A stretch of DNA of 42,996 nucleotides from Gammaproteobacteria bacterium (GTDB taxonomy: Bacteria; Pseudomonadota; Gammaproteobacteria; S012-40). Position numbers and translations under genes: made by a program. Location: contig CAKKRP010000051.1 in assembly GCA_919902765.1 (NCBI GenBank), positions 1-42,996 on the forward strand, read 5' to 3'. Shown here piece by piece: positions 1-9,102 of the stretch (position 1 is the stretch's first letter; each line of letters begins with the position of its first letter). Under the pieces are notes generated by a model, which had not been told where the DNA came from, made no database searches, and saw only the letters and a program-made list of their open reading frames with translations.

Positions 1-309
1 CACCGTGCCCAAGGCGGCCAAAAAGGCCACTTCCTCTACCGGGCCTAGTTAAAATAGCACAACTACGCCATACCTAACCAGCACGGCCAGGCCGCGTTCA
101 CCCGCGCGCACGGTCAATGGTGATACCGCAAGGCGGCTGGCGGTATCAAACACGCGCAACTGCAAGCGTTCGCCGACGAATATCGCGCGTGCGCGCAAGG
201 TTTCTAAACTGGTTAAAGGAAGGTGATCATTCACCGCATGCATGTCCGTGAACCCAGAGCTACGATCCGAGGCTAGCGACACTAGCAGGGTATTTGCCGC
301 AGAGGCCAT
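1..309 (-). pseudogene. RMD1/YagE (DUF155) family protein, N-terminal part, interrupted by an in-frame stop
   Basis: The minus-strand frame from ATG 309 reads MASAANTLLVSL and continues to RYGVVVLF. It then meets TAA at 51-49 and carries on in the same frame as LGPVEEVAFLAALGTV to the window edge. A basic/hydrophobic stretch ending in a YGxVVLF motif followed by acidic (P)EEVAFL is typical of the N-terminal part of RMD1/YagE (DUF155) proteins, whose biochemical role in bacteria is poorly defined. The residues on both sides of the stop fit the family without a gap. This points to one nonsense change or a base-call error rather than a natural end. The family is usually a few hundred residues long with C-terminal membrane helices, so most of the gene lies outside the window. 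No strong ribosome-binding site precedes ATG 309, and an upstream TTG at 387 is in frame. Family assignment is from motif memory. Confidence 0.55.
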
Positions 310-775
310 ATGCTTAGACCGATCAGTGATTGTTGCCACGTTTCTATGCCGTTGTCCATATGCATTTGCGAGCAATCCTTTTGCCAACCCCTTGCGAAAA
401 ATAAAAAATATTGATTATGGGTGGTGGATAAGTCCTGTCAAAGCGTCGTATTTTTGGCATTGCCAAGGAATGTTTTACACAAGGAGAGCGCTTGTCAAGG
501 GTTTAACGGGGGATATTGCGGCACCGTCAGAAATTTTCCCTAAGAAATATAAATTATATAAAAAACAATAGGTTATGATTAGGATAAAAAGTAACCATTT
601 TGACACTCGCGCCCGTGCGGCAAGGGCTGGAAGGGCTTGCCCCCAAATCATCCACAAAGTTATCCACAGGTTCTGTGCATAAGCAAAAATTGGTCGCTGG
701 GACAGATACTTAGCATGGGGACATAAAATAATTCGATTGCCGCGCGGGGTTGAAGCGATGTGCTAAAGTGCGCGC
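310..775. other. Intergenic stretch with DnaA-box-like sites and AT-rich DNA
   Basis: No convincing gene is seen between the DUF155 fragment and priA. The stretch holds AT-rich runs around 399-420 and 540-595. A cluster of 9-mers resembles the DnaA box TTWTNCACA: TCATCCACA at 648-656, TTATCCACA (exact) at 660-668, and TGTGCATAA at 674-682 (exact box on the minus strand). A one-mismatch site, GGTGGATAA, lies near 424-432. This could be a DnaA-regulated promoter or part of a replication origin. The sequence alone does not decide. Confidence 0.45.
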
Positions 776-2977
776 ATGAGCGACATCATCTTGCGTTTAG
801 CCATCGCCGCGCCGTTGGATCGCTTGTTCGATTACCTGCCGCCAGTGGATGCGACCGGGGGTTTACAGCCTGGTCTACGGGTGCGTGCGCCCTTTGGCCG
901 GCAAACGGTCGTGGCCTATATCGTGGCGGTGGTGGATCACACCGGCGTACCACGCGCGCAACTCAAACGCGTTGTCGAGGTATTGGACGCGCAACCGCTG
1001 TTGTCCGGTATCATGTGGGACTTGCTGGCCTGGGTTGCCAGCTATTATCACCACCCGCTGGGCGAGGTCATCGCCACGGCCTTACCGGTGCGCCTGCGTG
1101 AAGGAAAAGCGGCTACCGCCATCGCTTCCGGTATGCCGCGTTGGGTGTTGGCGGTGCCGGTCGATCAAGCCGGGCTAGCGCTGCAACGCGCACCTCAACA
1201 AATGCGCATCGCGGCGGCACTGGCCGCCCATCCGGCGGGCCTCAGCGTCGCCGCATTGACTGCATTATTGGGCGTAGGCGCAGGCGTTGCGCTACGTGGC
1301 TTGCGCGATAAATCCCTGGTAATGCAGTGCGTCGCCAGCGGGTCGTTGCCGACCGTCACGACCAGCGTCGCGCCACCGCTCAATGCTGCACAACAGGCCG
1401 CCGTGTCGCGCATCACAGCGGCCCAGGGTTTCAATGTATTCTTGCTAGAGGGGGTCACCGGTAGCGGTAAAACCGAGGTCTATTTGGCCGCTATTGTGGC
1501 GGCCTTGCAGCGCGGCCGCCAGGCCTTGGTGCTGGTGCCGGAGATCAGCTTGACCCCGCAAACCTTGGCGCGTTTTAATGATCGCTTAGGCGTACACTTG
1601 GCAGTGTTGCATTCCGGGCTCACCGATAACGAGCGTTTAAACGCCTGGTTGGAGGCGCGTAGCGGATATGCGCGCGTGGTGTTGGGGACACGTTCGGCGG
1701 TGTTCACGCCCTTGCCCGATTTGGGTCTGGTCATCGTCGATGAAGAACACGATCTATCATATAAACAACAAGACGGTTTGCGCTATTCCGCGCGCGACTT
1801 CGCCTTACGTTATGCCCAGCGTGGCAATGTGCCGGTGGTACTGGGGTCGGCGACGCCGGCATTGGAAAGCCTGGCCAACGTGCAGCGCCAACGCTATCAA
1901 CGTTTGGCATTGCCGGAACGCGCCGGCGACGCCAAGCCGCCGCAACTGACCTTGCTGGACGTGCGCCGTCAACCGATGACGGCCAATATCGCCGCGCCGT
2001 TGATCTTGGCGATACGCCACCATTTGGCGGCGGGCGAACAGGTATTGATGTTTTTAAATCGGCGTGGTTATGCGCCAGTGTTATTGTGCCACGATTGCGG
2101 CTGGGTGGCCGATTGCGCGCGCTGTCATGCGCGTTACACGCTGCATCAACAACGCAAACGTTTGATCTGTCACCATTGCGATAGTCAAGCGGTGGTTCCC
2201 GCGCAATGTCCGCATTGCACCAGCCTGGATTTGCGGCCCATAGGTTACGGCACGCAACGCCTCGCAGATGAACTTACAGCATTATTTCCGGCCGTGAATA
2301 TTTTACGCATCGACCGCGATACGATGCGCAATAAAGGCGCACTGTCCGCAGCGATGTCGGAAGTGCGCAGCGGTCAGGCGCAGTTATTGGTAGGCACGCA
2401 AATGCTGGCCAAGGGGCATGATTTTCCGAACGTGACCTTGGTTGCGGTGTTGGATGCCGATCAAGGTTTGTATAGCACGGATTTTCGCGCCACCGAACAC
2501 CTGGCGCAGTTGATTATTCAAGTCGCCGGACGCGCCGGGCGCGGTGTCAAACCCGGTCGCGTGGTCATACAAACGCACAATCCCGATCATCCGTTATTAC
2601 AAATTTTGGTACACCGGGGTTACGCCGCCTATGCGGCGGCGGCGTTAGAAGAACGCTACGCGGCGCGCTTGCCGCCATATGCGCATCTGGCGTTAGCGCG
2701 TGCCGAGGCGTCCGGCGCGCGCGCGGCGCATGATTTTTTACAGGCAACATTGCTACGCGCAGGACGTCCGCCGCTGACGCAACTCGAAATTTTAGGTCCG
2801 GTACCTGCGCCTATGGAGCGTCGTGCCGGCAGACATCGCGCGCAGATGTTATTCAGCGCAGTGGAACGTCGCGATTTGCATGCGTGGCTGAACGTGTGGC
2901 GTGCGGCCGCTGCAGAAGCGCCCGGCGCGCGCCAGGTGCGCTGGTCATTGGATGTGGATCCCGTGGATTTGTATTGA
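776..2977 (+). CDS. priA: Primosomal protein N' (PriA), replication-restart helicase
   Basis: PriA is a 3'-5' superfamily 2 DNA helicase that recognises stalled forks and loads the replicative helicase through PriB/PriC and DnaT or equivalents. The 733-residue product has the family's usual length. Visible motifs in order are: an N-terminal DNA-binding region; Walker A GVTGSGKTE; the DEEH box (VDEEHDLSYKQQD); motif III GSATPALES; a zinc-binding module with paired cysteines (CHDCGWVADCARC, then CHHC and CPHC); and helicase motifs TQMLAKGHDFPNV and QVAGRAGRG. ATG 776 gives the canonical N-terminus, although the ribosome-binding site is weak. The gene is monocistronic by appearance, with about 250 bp of non-coding DNA behind it. 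A cluster of DnaA-box matches lies roughly 100 bp upstream. Confidence 0.97.
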   Translation: MSDIILRLAIAAPLDRLFDYLPPVDATGGLQPGLRVRAPFGRQTVVAYIVAVVDHTGVPRAQLKRVVEVLDAQPLLSGIMWDLLAWVASYYHHPLGEVIATALPVRLREGKAATAIASGMPRWVLAVPVDQAGLALQRAPQQMRIAAALAAHPAGLSVAALTALLGVGAGVALRGLRDKSLVMQCVASGSLPTVTTSVAPPLNAAQQAAVSRITAAQGFNVFLLEGVTGSGKTEVYLAAIVAALQRGRQALVLVPEISLTPQTLARFNDRLGVHLAVLHSGLTDNERLNAWLEARSGYARVVLGTRSAVFTPLPDLGLVIVDEEHDLSYKQQDGLRYSARDFALRYAQRGNVPVVLGSATPALESLANVQRQRYQRLALPERAGDAKPPQLTLLDVRRQPMTANIAAPLILAIRHHLAAGEQVLMFLNRRGYAPVLLCHDCGWVADCARCHARYTLHQQRKRLICHHCDSQAVVPAQCPHCTSLDLRPIGYGTQRLADELTALFPAVNILRIDRDTMRNKGALSAAMSEVRSGQAQLLVGTQMLAKGHDFPNVTLVAVLDADQGLYSTDFRATEHLAQLIIQVAGRAGRGVKPGRVVIQTHNPDHPLLQILVHRGYAAYAAAALEERYAARLPPYAHLALARAEASGARAAHDFLQATLLRAGRPPLTQLEILGPVPAPMERRAGRHRAQMLFSAVERRDLHAWLNVWRAAAAEAPGARQVRWSLDVDPVDLY

Positions 2978-3224
2978 TGTAGAATAAAAAGTGTTCCGGT
3001 GTTTGATCGGTGTTGGACGTAAATTTGATTTATTTCGTACCGAAGCGTAGCAAATTATTGTCGGGATATTGGTTCATGAGGCCGACGTCCCAAGAATGGC
3101 CTGTTTGACTATTGTGGCTTAAGGTAAATGCATTAAAGTACCTACGATAGTAAAGGTAAGAAGGTAAGCGGTTTGCAGATGCTTGAATATTCTATTAATA
3201 TCAATATGTTGTAGGATTTAATCC

Positions 3225-3941
3225 GTGTTATACATCTACAGCGGCGACGTGCCGGCACTGGATAAGAGGTTGCGTAAAGCGCTGGGCGCGGGCCACATCG
3301 TGTTGCCCATACCTGCGCGTCCGTCCGCGACCCGTGATGCGACGGTGATGGCCGCCTGTTTGCGTGATCAGGGCCTATGCGCCCGCGTCCCCAGCGCGCG
3401 TGATTATCGTGACCCGGAGCGCCTACGCAGGGCGGTCATGAATTCTCAAGCGGTATTTTTACTGGGTGGTAATACCTACGCCTTTTTGAATTATGCGCGT
3501 GCCGTTGGCCTGTTTGAATTACTAGCGGATTTTGAGGCCCAAGGCGGTATTGTCGCGTCTGAATCGGCGGGTAGCATAGTGCTTTCCCCCACCATCGCGA
3601 CGGCGGCGATCCCGACGTTTGATGCAGACGAGCCGTCAGAGGATTGCCGCGATTATCTCGGGATGGGGCGCATACCTTTTCATATCAGTCCGCACTATGA
3701 TCCACACAGGCCATCGGCGGCCAAAGATATGTTGGAACTACGCACGTTGGCGCATGCGACGCGCACACCAGTGCTGGTATTGCGTGATCGCGAAGGCGTG
3801 GTGATGGAGGACGAGCGCATTACACATGTGGTCGGTCAACCGCTGTGGTTGTCGCCGGACGACGCGCCATCGGCAAGGGTCGTCTTGCCGGAGTGGGCCG
3901 TGCGGCCTATGCGCCTGACGGCGGCGCACGCGGTGGTGTAG
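3225..3941 (+). CDS. Peptidase S51 (dipeptidase E-like) family protein
   Basis: The 238-residue soluble protein resembles peptidase E and cyanophycinase-like S51 enzymes, which have a class I glutamine-amidotransferase-like fold. The motif FLLGGNTYAFLN around residues 80-90 and the nucleophile elbow ASESAGSIVLSP (serine in the SAG turn) are the family's hallmark. A downstream HISPHYDPH segment supplies candidate histidines. Peptidase E cleaves dipeptides starting with Asp, but homologues have diverse substrates, so the substrate here is unknown. The start is GTG 3225, preceded by an AGGA ribosome-binding site about 8 nt upstream. No signal peptide is seen. The gene stands alone between priA and an oppositely oriented lipoprotein gene. 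Confidence 0.75.
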   Translation: MLYIYSGDVPALDKRLRKALGAGHIVLPIPARPSATRDATVMAACLRDQGLCARVPSARDYRDPERLRRAVMNSQAVFLLGGNTYAFLNYARAVGLFELLADFEAQGGIVASESAGSIVLSPTIATAAIPTFDADEPSEDCRDYLGMGRIPFHISPHYDPHRPSAAKDMLELRTLAHATRTPVLVLRDREGVVMEDERITHVVGQPLWLSPDDAPSARVVLPEWAVRPMRLTAAHAVV

Positions 3942-4005
3942 CGTCGCGGCGGACGTTCCGCTTATGCAATAAATAACGCGTAAGATGATAATTTTGTAGT
4001 CACTC

Positions 4006-4524
4006 TTAGCCGTCTATTGGGGCAATTGACGGTCCGCTGTTTATAACAGAAATTTTCGGGCTATGCTCTCGGTTGGGAAATTTAACACGGTCTTCTTGCG
4101 TTGCGCCGTCCTTGCATTCGCCGCGCATTTGGGTGTGGCGGTGATCGAAATAATGATCCAGTTCCATGTATCCCGCATGGCAATAGCCGGTTTCAATTAA
4201 CTTCGCCTCTAGCATTTGTGCAAATTGTTCGCGCATAGGATTTTTGATGAAATGAGCCGGTTTTGGATTGCGGCCACTGTATTTTACGTGCCCGCCCTTG
4301 CCGTTTTTATTTCTGCGCATACTTCCGGCGCGCCTCTCATTGTCACCCTCTGGATCTTGGCCGGCGACGCTTACCACCACACTATAATTGAAAAATTTCA
4401 CGCCATTGGGCTTTATGGCGGTGGCGAATGTATCTTTAACAGGCATGGGTTTTTCCTGCATACTTGCGCAGGCCAACAAGCTTATCGAACCCAAAAATAA
4501 CAATATGCGATTTTGGTATCTCAT
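4006..4524 (-). CDS. Small hypothetical lipoprotein
   Basis: The 172-residue product starts with a short basic segment and a hydrophobic stretch ending in the lipobox LLAC at Cys19. It is therefore predicted to be exported and lipid-anchored. The mature part is hydrophilic and rich in Lys, Arg, His and Asn, with a central segment containing ARRAG-like basic patches and a HYFDHRH motif. I do not recognise the family. It is the only gene on this strand between priA and the large lipoprotein gene at 9103, and appears monocistronic. Confidence 0.6.
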   Translation of the reverse strand: MRYQNRILLFLGSISLLACASMQEKPMPVKDTFATAIKPNGVKFFNYSVVVSVAGQDPEGDNERRAGSMRRNKNGKGGHVKYSGRNPKPAHFIKNPMREQFAQMLEAKLIETGYCHAGYMELDHYFDHRHTQMRGECKDGATQEDRVKFPNREHSPKISVINSGPSIAPIDG

Positions 4525-4924
4525 GCCTTAACTCTCGAGTGTCTAGTACTGGGATGGTTAAATCTCAGGAATTTTCTAATTCAGTAGCAATTCTGTTGCC
4601 ACGCTGGGCGGGGGATGATGGGGGCTGATGCGACGCCAGCCGGCGCTACCGCTACCTACGCAATCGTCGAAGATCGTTCTATTGCGGCAATTATTCTGCT
4701 AGCAACCAATTTTTCATGTGCGCAAGGTTTTGCCATGCGAGCGGCAAGCGTCAGGTAAGAAGCCAATAGCGCTTTTGTTAAAAGCGGTTTGGCGTTAATA
4801 TTAGGCTTAGCGCTACGATTAATACAAATAACCAATGCGGTATCACTTGGTCGCCTCAATTTCGGCTCTGAATGGGTGGTGGAAATTCTAAATATTTCAG
4901 AAAGATGTCAGGATTGGGGGAGCT
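4525..4924. other. Intergenic, no gene recognised
   Basis: About 400 bp lie between two divergently transcribed exported-protein genes. Short reading frames occur on both strands, but none shows a family motif or a good ribosome-binding site. The stretch presumably holds the promoters of both neighbours. A purine-rich ribosome-binding site (GGGGGAG) at its right end serves the gene starting at 4925. Confidence 0.4.
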
Positions 4925-5545
4925 ATGAAGACGTGGAGTTGCGCGGTTTGGATGATCGCGGTGCTGACCGGTGCAATCGTCGCTTGCGCGCAAGCAGGCG
5001 CGCAGCGCGATTCGATTTCCATAGATAAATTTCAATCCCCAGAGCCCCCGGCGACGTTACCTGTTGTATCGCCCGCCGCACAGCAGGTATTACGCGCGTT
5101 GCAAGGCCACGCCGCCGCCTACGGATTGTCAGATCCGCATGCGCAGTTAAAACTCGTTGATGAACAAACGGATACGCAAGGGCGCAAACATCTACGCTTT
5201 ATGCAAATTCAAGAGGGTGTGCCGGTGTGGGGCGGGCAATTGCTCGTCCAGATGGAGACTGATGGGTCGCTGGAGTTTACCAACAACGCTCTTGTCCGTC
5301 TAAGCAAACAAATAAGTGTCCATCCTCGCCTCACACCGCCGGAGGCCCATGCCGCCGCGCAACGAATTATCGGTGAGGGCTGGCAAGCGGACACTGCGGA
5401 ATTGTTCATCTATGCCGTTGGTGACGATGTACGTTTGATTTACAACATTGCGCTGACGCAAGGGTTTTACAAAGAAATTTATTTTATCGACGCGCAAACC
5501 GGCGTATTGGTCAAACGATTTGCGGGTATCCAGAGTACCCGATAA
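4925..5545 (+). CDS. Stand-alone FTP/PepSY propeptide-domain protein, putative M4 protease inhibitor or chaperone
   Basis: The 206-residue product has a signal sequence with a possible lipobox (IVAC, Cys21). It is followed by the FTP (fungalysin/thermolysin propeptide) and PepSY domains that normally precede an M4 catalytic domain, and no catalytic domain follows. It closely parallels the propeptide of the next gene: LKLVDEQTD...GVPVWGGQLL here against LKLVREETD...GVPVWGKQLL there. It then ends with the PepSY-like YFIDAQTGVLVKRF motif. FTP and PepSY segments fold and inhibit their protease in cis. A separate copy could act in trans as inhibitor, chaperone or periplasmic tether. GGGGGAG just before ATG 4925 gives a strong ribosome-binding site. 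The next gene begins 32 bp downstream, so the two are probably co-transcribed. Confidence 0.8.
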   Translation: MKTWSCAVWMIAVLTGAIVACAQAGAQRDSISIDKFQSPEPPATLPVVSPAAQQVLRALQGHAAAYGLSDPHAQLKLVDEQTDTQGRKHLRFMQIQEGVPVWGGQLLVQMETDGSLEFTNNALVRLSKQISVHPRLTPPEAHAAAQRIIGEGWQADTAELFIYAVGDDVRLIYNIALTQGFYKEIYFIDAQTGVLVKRFAGIQSTR

Positions 5546-5577
5546 CGACAACGAAAGAAGTTTGGAGGAGTGTTTAT

Positions 5578-8500
5578 ATGATAAAACCGCGTATTTTCAA
5601 CAAATATCGTGTGGCGTTAATTTCCGCCTGGGTGGCACTAGGGGTCATTACAGTTGCGGACGCTACGACCGCTCCGTCGGCGTTTTCAGCACGCACGCCC
5701 ATGGTAGTCACGGGGTTGACGGCGCCCGCAGGCGCCACCTTCACTCCAACGCCGCGTAGCGAGGAGTTGCATCCTCGAAAATCTTTTGTCACTAGCGCTG
5801 TATTGCAAAAACCCGGGGCGTCTGGGATCGCACAGCAAATGTCCGCGCTGGTATCTGCGCAAGAGCAGCCGCAACCGTTGATTTCTAATAAACAACAGGC
5901 GCAAATGCAGGATTTGCTCGCACAACAAGGCGGTCAATTCAAGATACATTTTGATCATCGCAACGGCACGCCAAGCTATTTGGAAGGGCGTTTCGCAGCA
6001 GCCGCAGGTGCAAAGGCAAAAGGCCGCGCGGGCGGGCGGGACACGGTGCGCGCCTTTCTTGGTACACATCGGGCGTTATTCAAACTGAAAAATCCAGATG
6101 CCGAACTCAAACTCGTACGCGAGGAAACTGATTCCGGCAAGCGCACCCACTTGATATATCAACAGACTTATCAAGGCGTGCCAGTGTGGGGTAAGCAATT
6201 GCTCGCACATTTGGAGGCTGACAACACCTTGTATTTGGTCAACGGTCGCTATTTACCGTCACCGGCGCTGCTAAACACTACGCCAAAATTGGATGCAGCG
6301 AGTGCGCTGGCGGTAGTTACACAGGCGTTAAACGCGCCCAACGCCGAGGTGTTGGAAAGTGAATTAGTAATCTATCCCGGCGCAGACGGCCAACAAACCT
6401 TGGCTTATCGTATTGATGTCCGCCCCTCGATTTTAGATCGTTGGGTATATTTCGTCGATGCGATGACCGGCACGGTGGTGCATACGATACACAATATCCA
6501 TGCAGCCGGATCGACAGTTGACGGAGGCGGCACAGATTCGCACAAGAACGCGGTGACGTTCAAAGTGTGGTCCGAGAATAACAAATTTTACATGGTAGAT
6601 CCCACGTACCCGTCCGCGACCGTGCCCGCAGATCCTCTGCAAAGCCCAAGTCCATCGGGCGACACCTATGTGCTTGACGCGAAAAATGGCGATGGCAAAA
6701 GTTTGAGTTTTATCACCAGTAACAGCGCAACCAGTGGTTGGGATGAAGCGGCCGTGAATGCGATGCACAACACCCGCGTGGTATACGATTATTATAAGAC
6801 CACCCATAGCCGTGACAGTATCGACGGTGAAGGAAAAAATCTATTGGTGATGATCCACACGGGATCAAAAATGAATAATGCATTTTGGACCGGCACTTTT
6901 ATGGTATACGGTGACGGCGATGATGCCTTTTTGTCGCAAACGACCAAGTGTTTAGATGTGGCGGGCCACGAAATGACGCATGGCGTGATCCAGTCCACCG
7001 CAGGGTTGATTTACGAAAACCAAAGTGGCGCCTTGAACGAATCCTTCGCCGACGTGTTTGGTGCGATGGTCGATCGCAGTAATTGGACTATGGGCGAAGA
7101 TTGTACCGCAGCGGCTCCGCATTATTTGCGTAGTTTGCAAGATCCTCACTTGGGTGTTGATTCACAGCCCGCCAAGATGAGCGAATATAAAAATTTGCCA
7201 GCGACGGAGGCCGGTGACAATGGCGGCGTACACGCCAACAGCGGCATCCCTAATCATGCAGCGTACTTGACGTGGCAAAATTTGGGTGGCGACGAGATCG
7301 CCAAACAAAAGTTGGAGAAAATCTATTACGCAGCACTAACGCTATATCTCGCGCCTTCTTCGTTATTTGTCGATGCGCGACGGGCATTGTCTAAAGCGGC
7401 GCAAACTATTTATGGTGTGGTTGCAGCCAAGGCGGTGGACGATGCGTGGGACAGTGTGGAAGTGACCAGCGCAACGGTGGCGACGCCTAACAAAATCGGA
7501 CCCACGGCCGCTGATCCGGTGACTGGCCCGGACATCATGTTGTTTTTGTCGCCGACTTCAGTGGCGGGCGGGCAAAAATATGAGTTGTACATGCAGCACA
7601 TGACCAACCCCGCAAGCTTTGATGGACCGCTAAATGCGGGTGATAAATATTTGGCGTACACCCGGCCGGTCGCATATACCGGGCAAAATGGCACAGTGGT
7701 GTTTTTTGTTGGCGAGGATCACAACCTCTATGCCAATGCCGTGGGTGGCGTACCACAGCTAGTGAATAATTCCGGGAAAATCGCGAGCATTGCGTTGGCG
7801 CCTAACGGGCACTATTTTGCGTATACCACGACCGATGCCGCTGATAAGAATATTCATGTAGTGGATTTGAACAGCGCCACAGAAACAGAGCAAGCATGGC
7901 CGTTGGCGCCACCCAATTATCAACAAGGGCAGGTAACAGTCGCCAATACCATTTACTATGCGGATGCAATGTCGTTCGATTATACCGGCAGGACACTGGT
8001 GTTCGACGCGTTGAATTGTGTCTCCACCCCACAAAGCGTGTGTACGGCCGATCAGACGGGTGGATACCAGTTTTGGTCTATAGGGCTTATGGATATCGCC
8101 ACCGGCGAACAATTTTATCCGTTCCCCAGTCAAGACCCCGCGATAGATATCGGCAACCCTGCATTTGCGGCGAATAATTCGTATATCATCGCCTTCGACG
8201 TGATTAATTATACCGACCCCAACGCGCCATTTAGCCGAGTATTGTCGGCGAATTTAGATAAAAATACTGCGGCGGAAATTATCAGTTATAGCGGCGTCGC
8301 GCAGTCCGGAGTGGCCAGTTTCTGGGGCGACGATACGGCGGTGACCGTACAGTACCCAAGTACCAATGGAAATACCGCAGTGGGCATTCCGCTGAACGCC
8401 GATGGTAGCGGCGATGTGGCGCGCGCCATTACCCTTAACGATTATATTTCGGAATTGCCCGCGATGCATCGTCAAGGGGTGCGTACCGCAAGCGGTGGGC

Positions 8501-8949
8501 TGCAAAGCAGCGCCGCGATGTTGGATTTCGGCAGTGTGACGGTAGGCGTGAGCAAGGATGTGACGCTCAGTTTGAGCAATACTAGTGATAGGGATATCAC
8601 GATCAGTGGCATTGCGATCTCGAGCATCGGATTCACTCACAATGCAACCAACACCTTATTGCCGCGCGGGTCTTCACTCGATATACGTGTGACCTACACG
8701 CCTGTTGACGCGCAACCCATCGTGGGTACATTGGCTATCAACACCGATAGCGCCCCCGCAAAAATGGAAATATCTTTGGTCGCTAACGGTGGCGGCAAGG
8801 CTGCTGCGCCGCCAAATACTAATAGTGAGAGTAAAGGGCTGTTCGGTTGCACACTGGGCACGGGTGCGAACGATCCGATGTTCCCGATGCTGCTATTGTC
8901 GGCGATGGTTGCCTTGTGGCGGCGTAGTCAAAAATCAGTGCGACGCTAG
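5578..8949 (+). CDS. Secreted M4 (thermolysin-like) metalloprotease with beta-propeller-like, ASH and CTERM regions
   Basis: The 1123-residue precursor has a signal peptide (about 1-31), an FTP/PepSY propeptide (about 110-300) and an M4 zinc-protease domain (about 310-635). The zinc motif HEMTH is at 464-468, the third ligand is Glu488 in NESFAD, and the transition-state histidine is His552 in VHANSG. This set is complete, so the enzyme should be active. A long region follows with TolB/WD40-like repeats (about 650-950). Next comes an immunoglobulin-like ASH ('choice-of-anchor D') domain beginning near LDFGSVTVG. The tail has Gly-Cys, a DPMFPMLLLSAMVAL helix and a basic RR..RR end, resembling JDVT-CTERM or GlyGly-CTERM surface-sorting signals. 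These are cut by dedicated intramembrane proteases. Thermolysin itself has far fewer residues, so the C-terminal half is an accessory extension. The ribosome-binding site TTGGAGGAG is strong. Confidence 0.92.
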   Translation: MIKPRIFNKYRVALISAWVALGVITVADATTAPSAFSARTPMVVTGLTAPAGATFTPTPRSEELHPRKSFVTSAVLQKPGASGIAQQMSALVSAQEQPQPLISNKQQAQMQDLLAQQGGQFKIHFDHRNGTPSYLEGRFAAAAGAKAKGRAGGRDTVRAFLGTHRALFKLKNPDAELKLVREETDSGKRTHLIYQQTYQGVPVWGKQLLAHLEADNTLYLVNGRYLPSPALLNTTPKLDAASALAVVTQALNAPNAEVLESELVIYPGADGQQTLAYRIDVRPSILDRWVYFVDAMTGTVVHTIHNIHAAGSTVDGGGTDSHKNAVTFKVWSENNKFYMVDPTYPSATVPADPLQSPSPSGDTYVLDAKNGDGKSLSFITSNSATSGWDEAAVNAMHNTRVVYDYYKTTHSRDSIDGEGKNLLVMIHTGSKMNNAFWTGTFMVYGDGDDAFLSQTTKCLDVAGHEMTHGVIQSTAGLIYENQSGALNESFADVFGAMVDRSNWTMGEDCTAAAPHYLRSLQDPHLGVDSQPAKMSEYKNLPATEAGDNGGVHANSGIPNHAAYLTWQNLGGDEIAKQKLEKIYYAALTLYLAPSSLFVDARRALSKAAQTIYGVVAAKAVDDAWDSVEVTSATVATPNKIGPTAADPVTGPDIMLFLSPTSVAGGQKYELYMQHMTNPASFDGPLNAGDKYLAYTRPVAYTGQNGTVVFFVGEDHNLYANAVGGVPQLVNNSGKIASIALAPNGHYFAYTTTDAADKNIHVVDLNSATETEQAWPLAPPNYQQGQVTVANTIYYADAMSFDYTGRTLVFDALNCVSTPQSVCTADQTGGYQFWSIGLMDIATGEQFYPFPSQDPAIDIGNPAFAANNSYIIAFDVINYTDPNAPFSRVLSANLDKNTAAEIISYSGVAQSGVASFWGDDTAVTVQYPSTNGNTAVGIPLNADGSGDVARAITLNDYISELPAMHRQGVRTASGGLQSSAAMLDFGSVTVGVSKDVTLSLSNTSDRDITISGIAISSIGFTHNATNTLLPRGSSLDIRVTYTPVDAQPIVGTLAINTDSAPAKMEISLVANGGGKAAAPPNTNSESKGLFGCTLGTGANDPMFPMLLLSAMVALWRRSQKSVRR

Positions 8950-9001
8950 TTGCTAGATATTCAAAAACAATTCGCAATCGAGTTCGTCGCGAGATTGAAA
9001 A

Positions 9002-9024
9002 GACGGGCGAGCGCCTCGCCCGTC
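9002..9024. terminator. Bidirectional hairpin terminator
   Basis: A perfect 10-bp stem, GACGGGCGAG / CTCGCCCGTC, closes a 3-nt CGC loop. On the left is TTGAAAAA and on the right AATTAAAT. It lies between the convergent protease (+) and large lipoprotein (-) genes. On the minus strand the hairpin is followed by TTTTCAATC, so it can serve that direction too. The position and stem support a shared terminator. Confidence 0.7.
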
Positions 9025-9102
9025 AATTAAATAGCGCTCAAGCGAAATAATTAGTCGTCCCTGAAAATCACCAACATACTGTAGTCAAGCGTGTCCGCAG
9101 TG

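Noticed and set aside
242-657. Two overlapping short frames on opposite strands upstream of priA
   Set aside because: They overlap each other and the DnaA-box region, show low-complexity or random-looking residues, and lack motifs.
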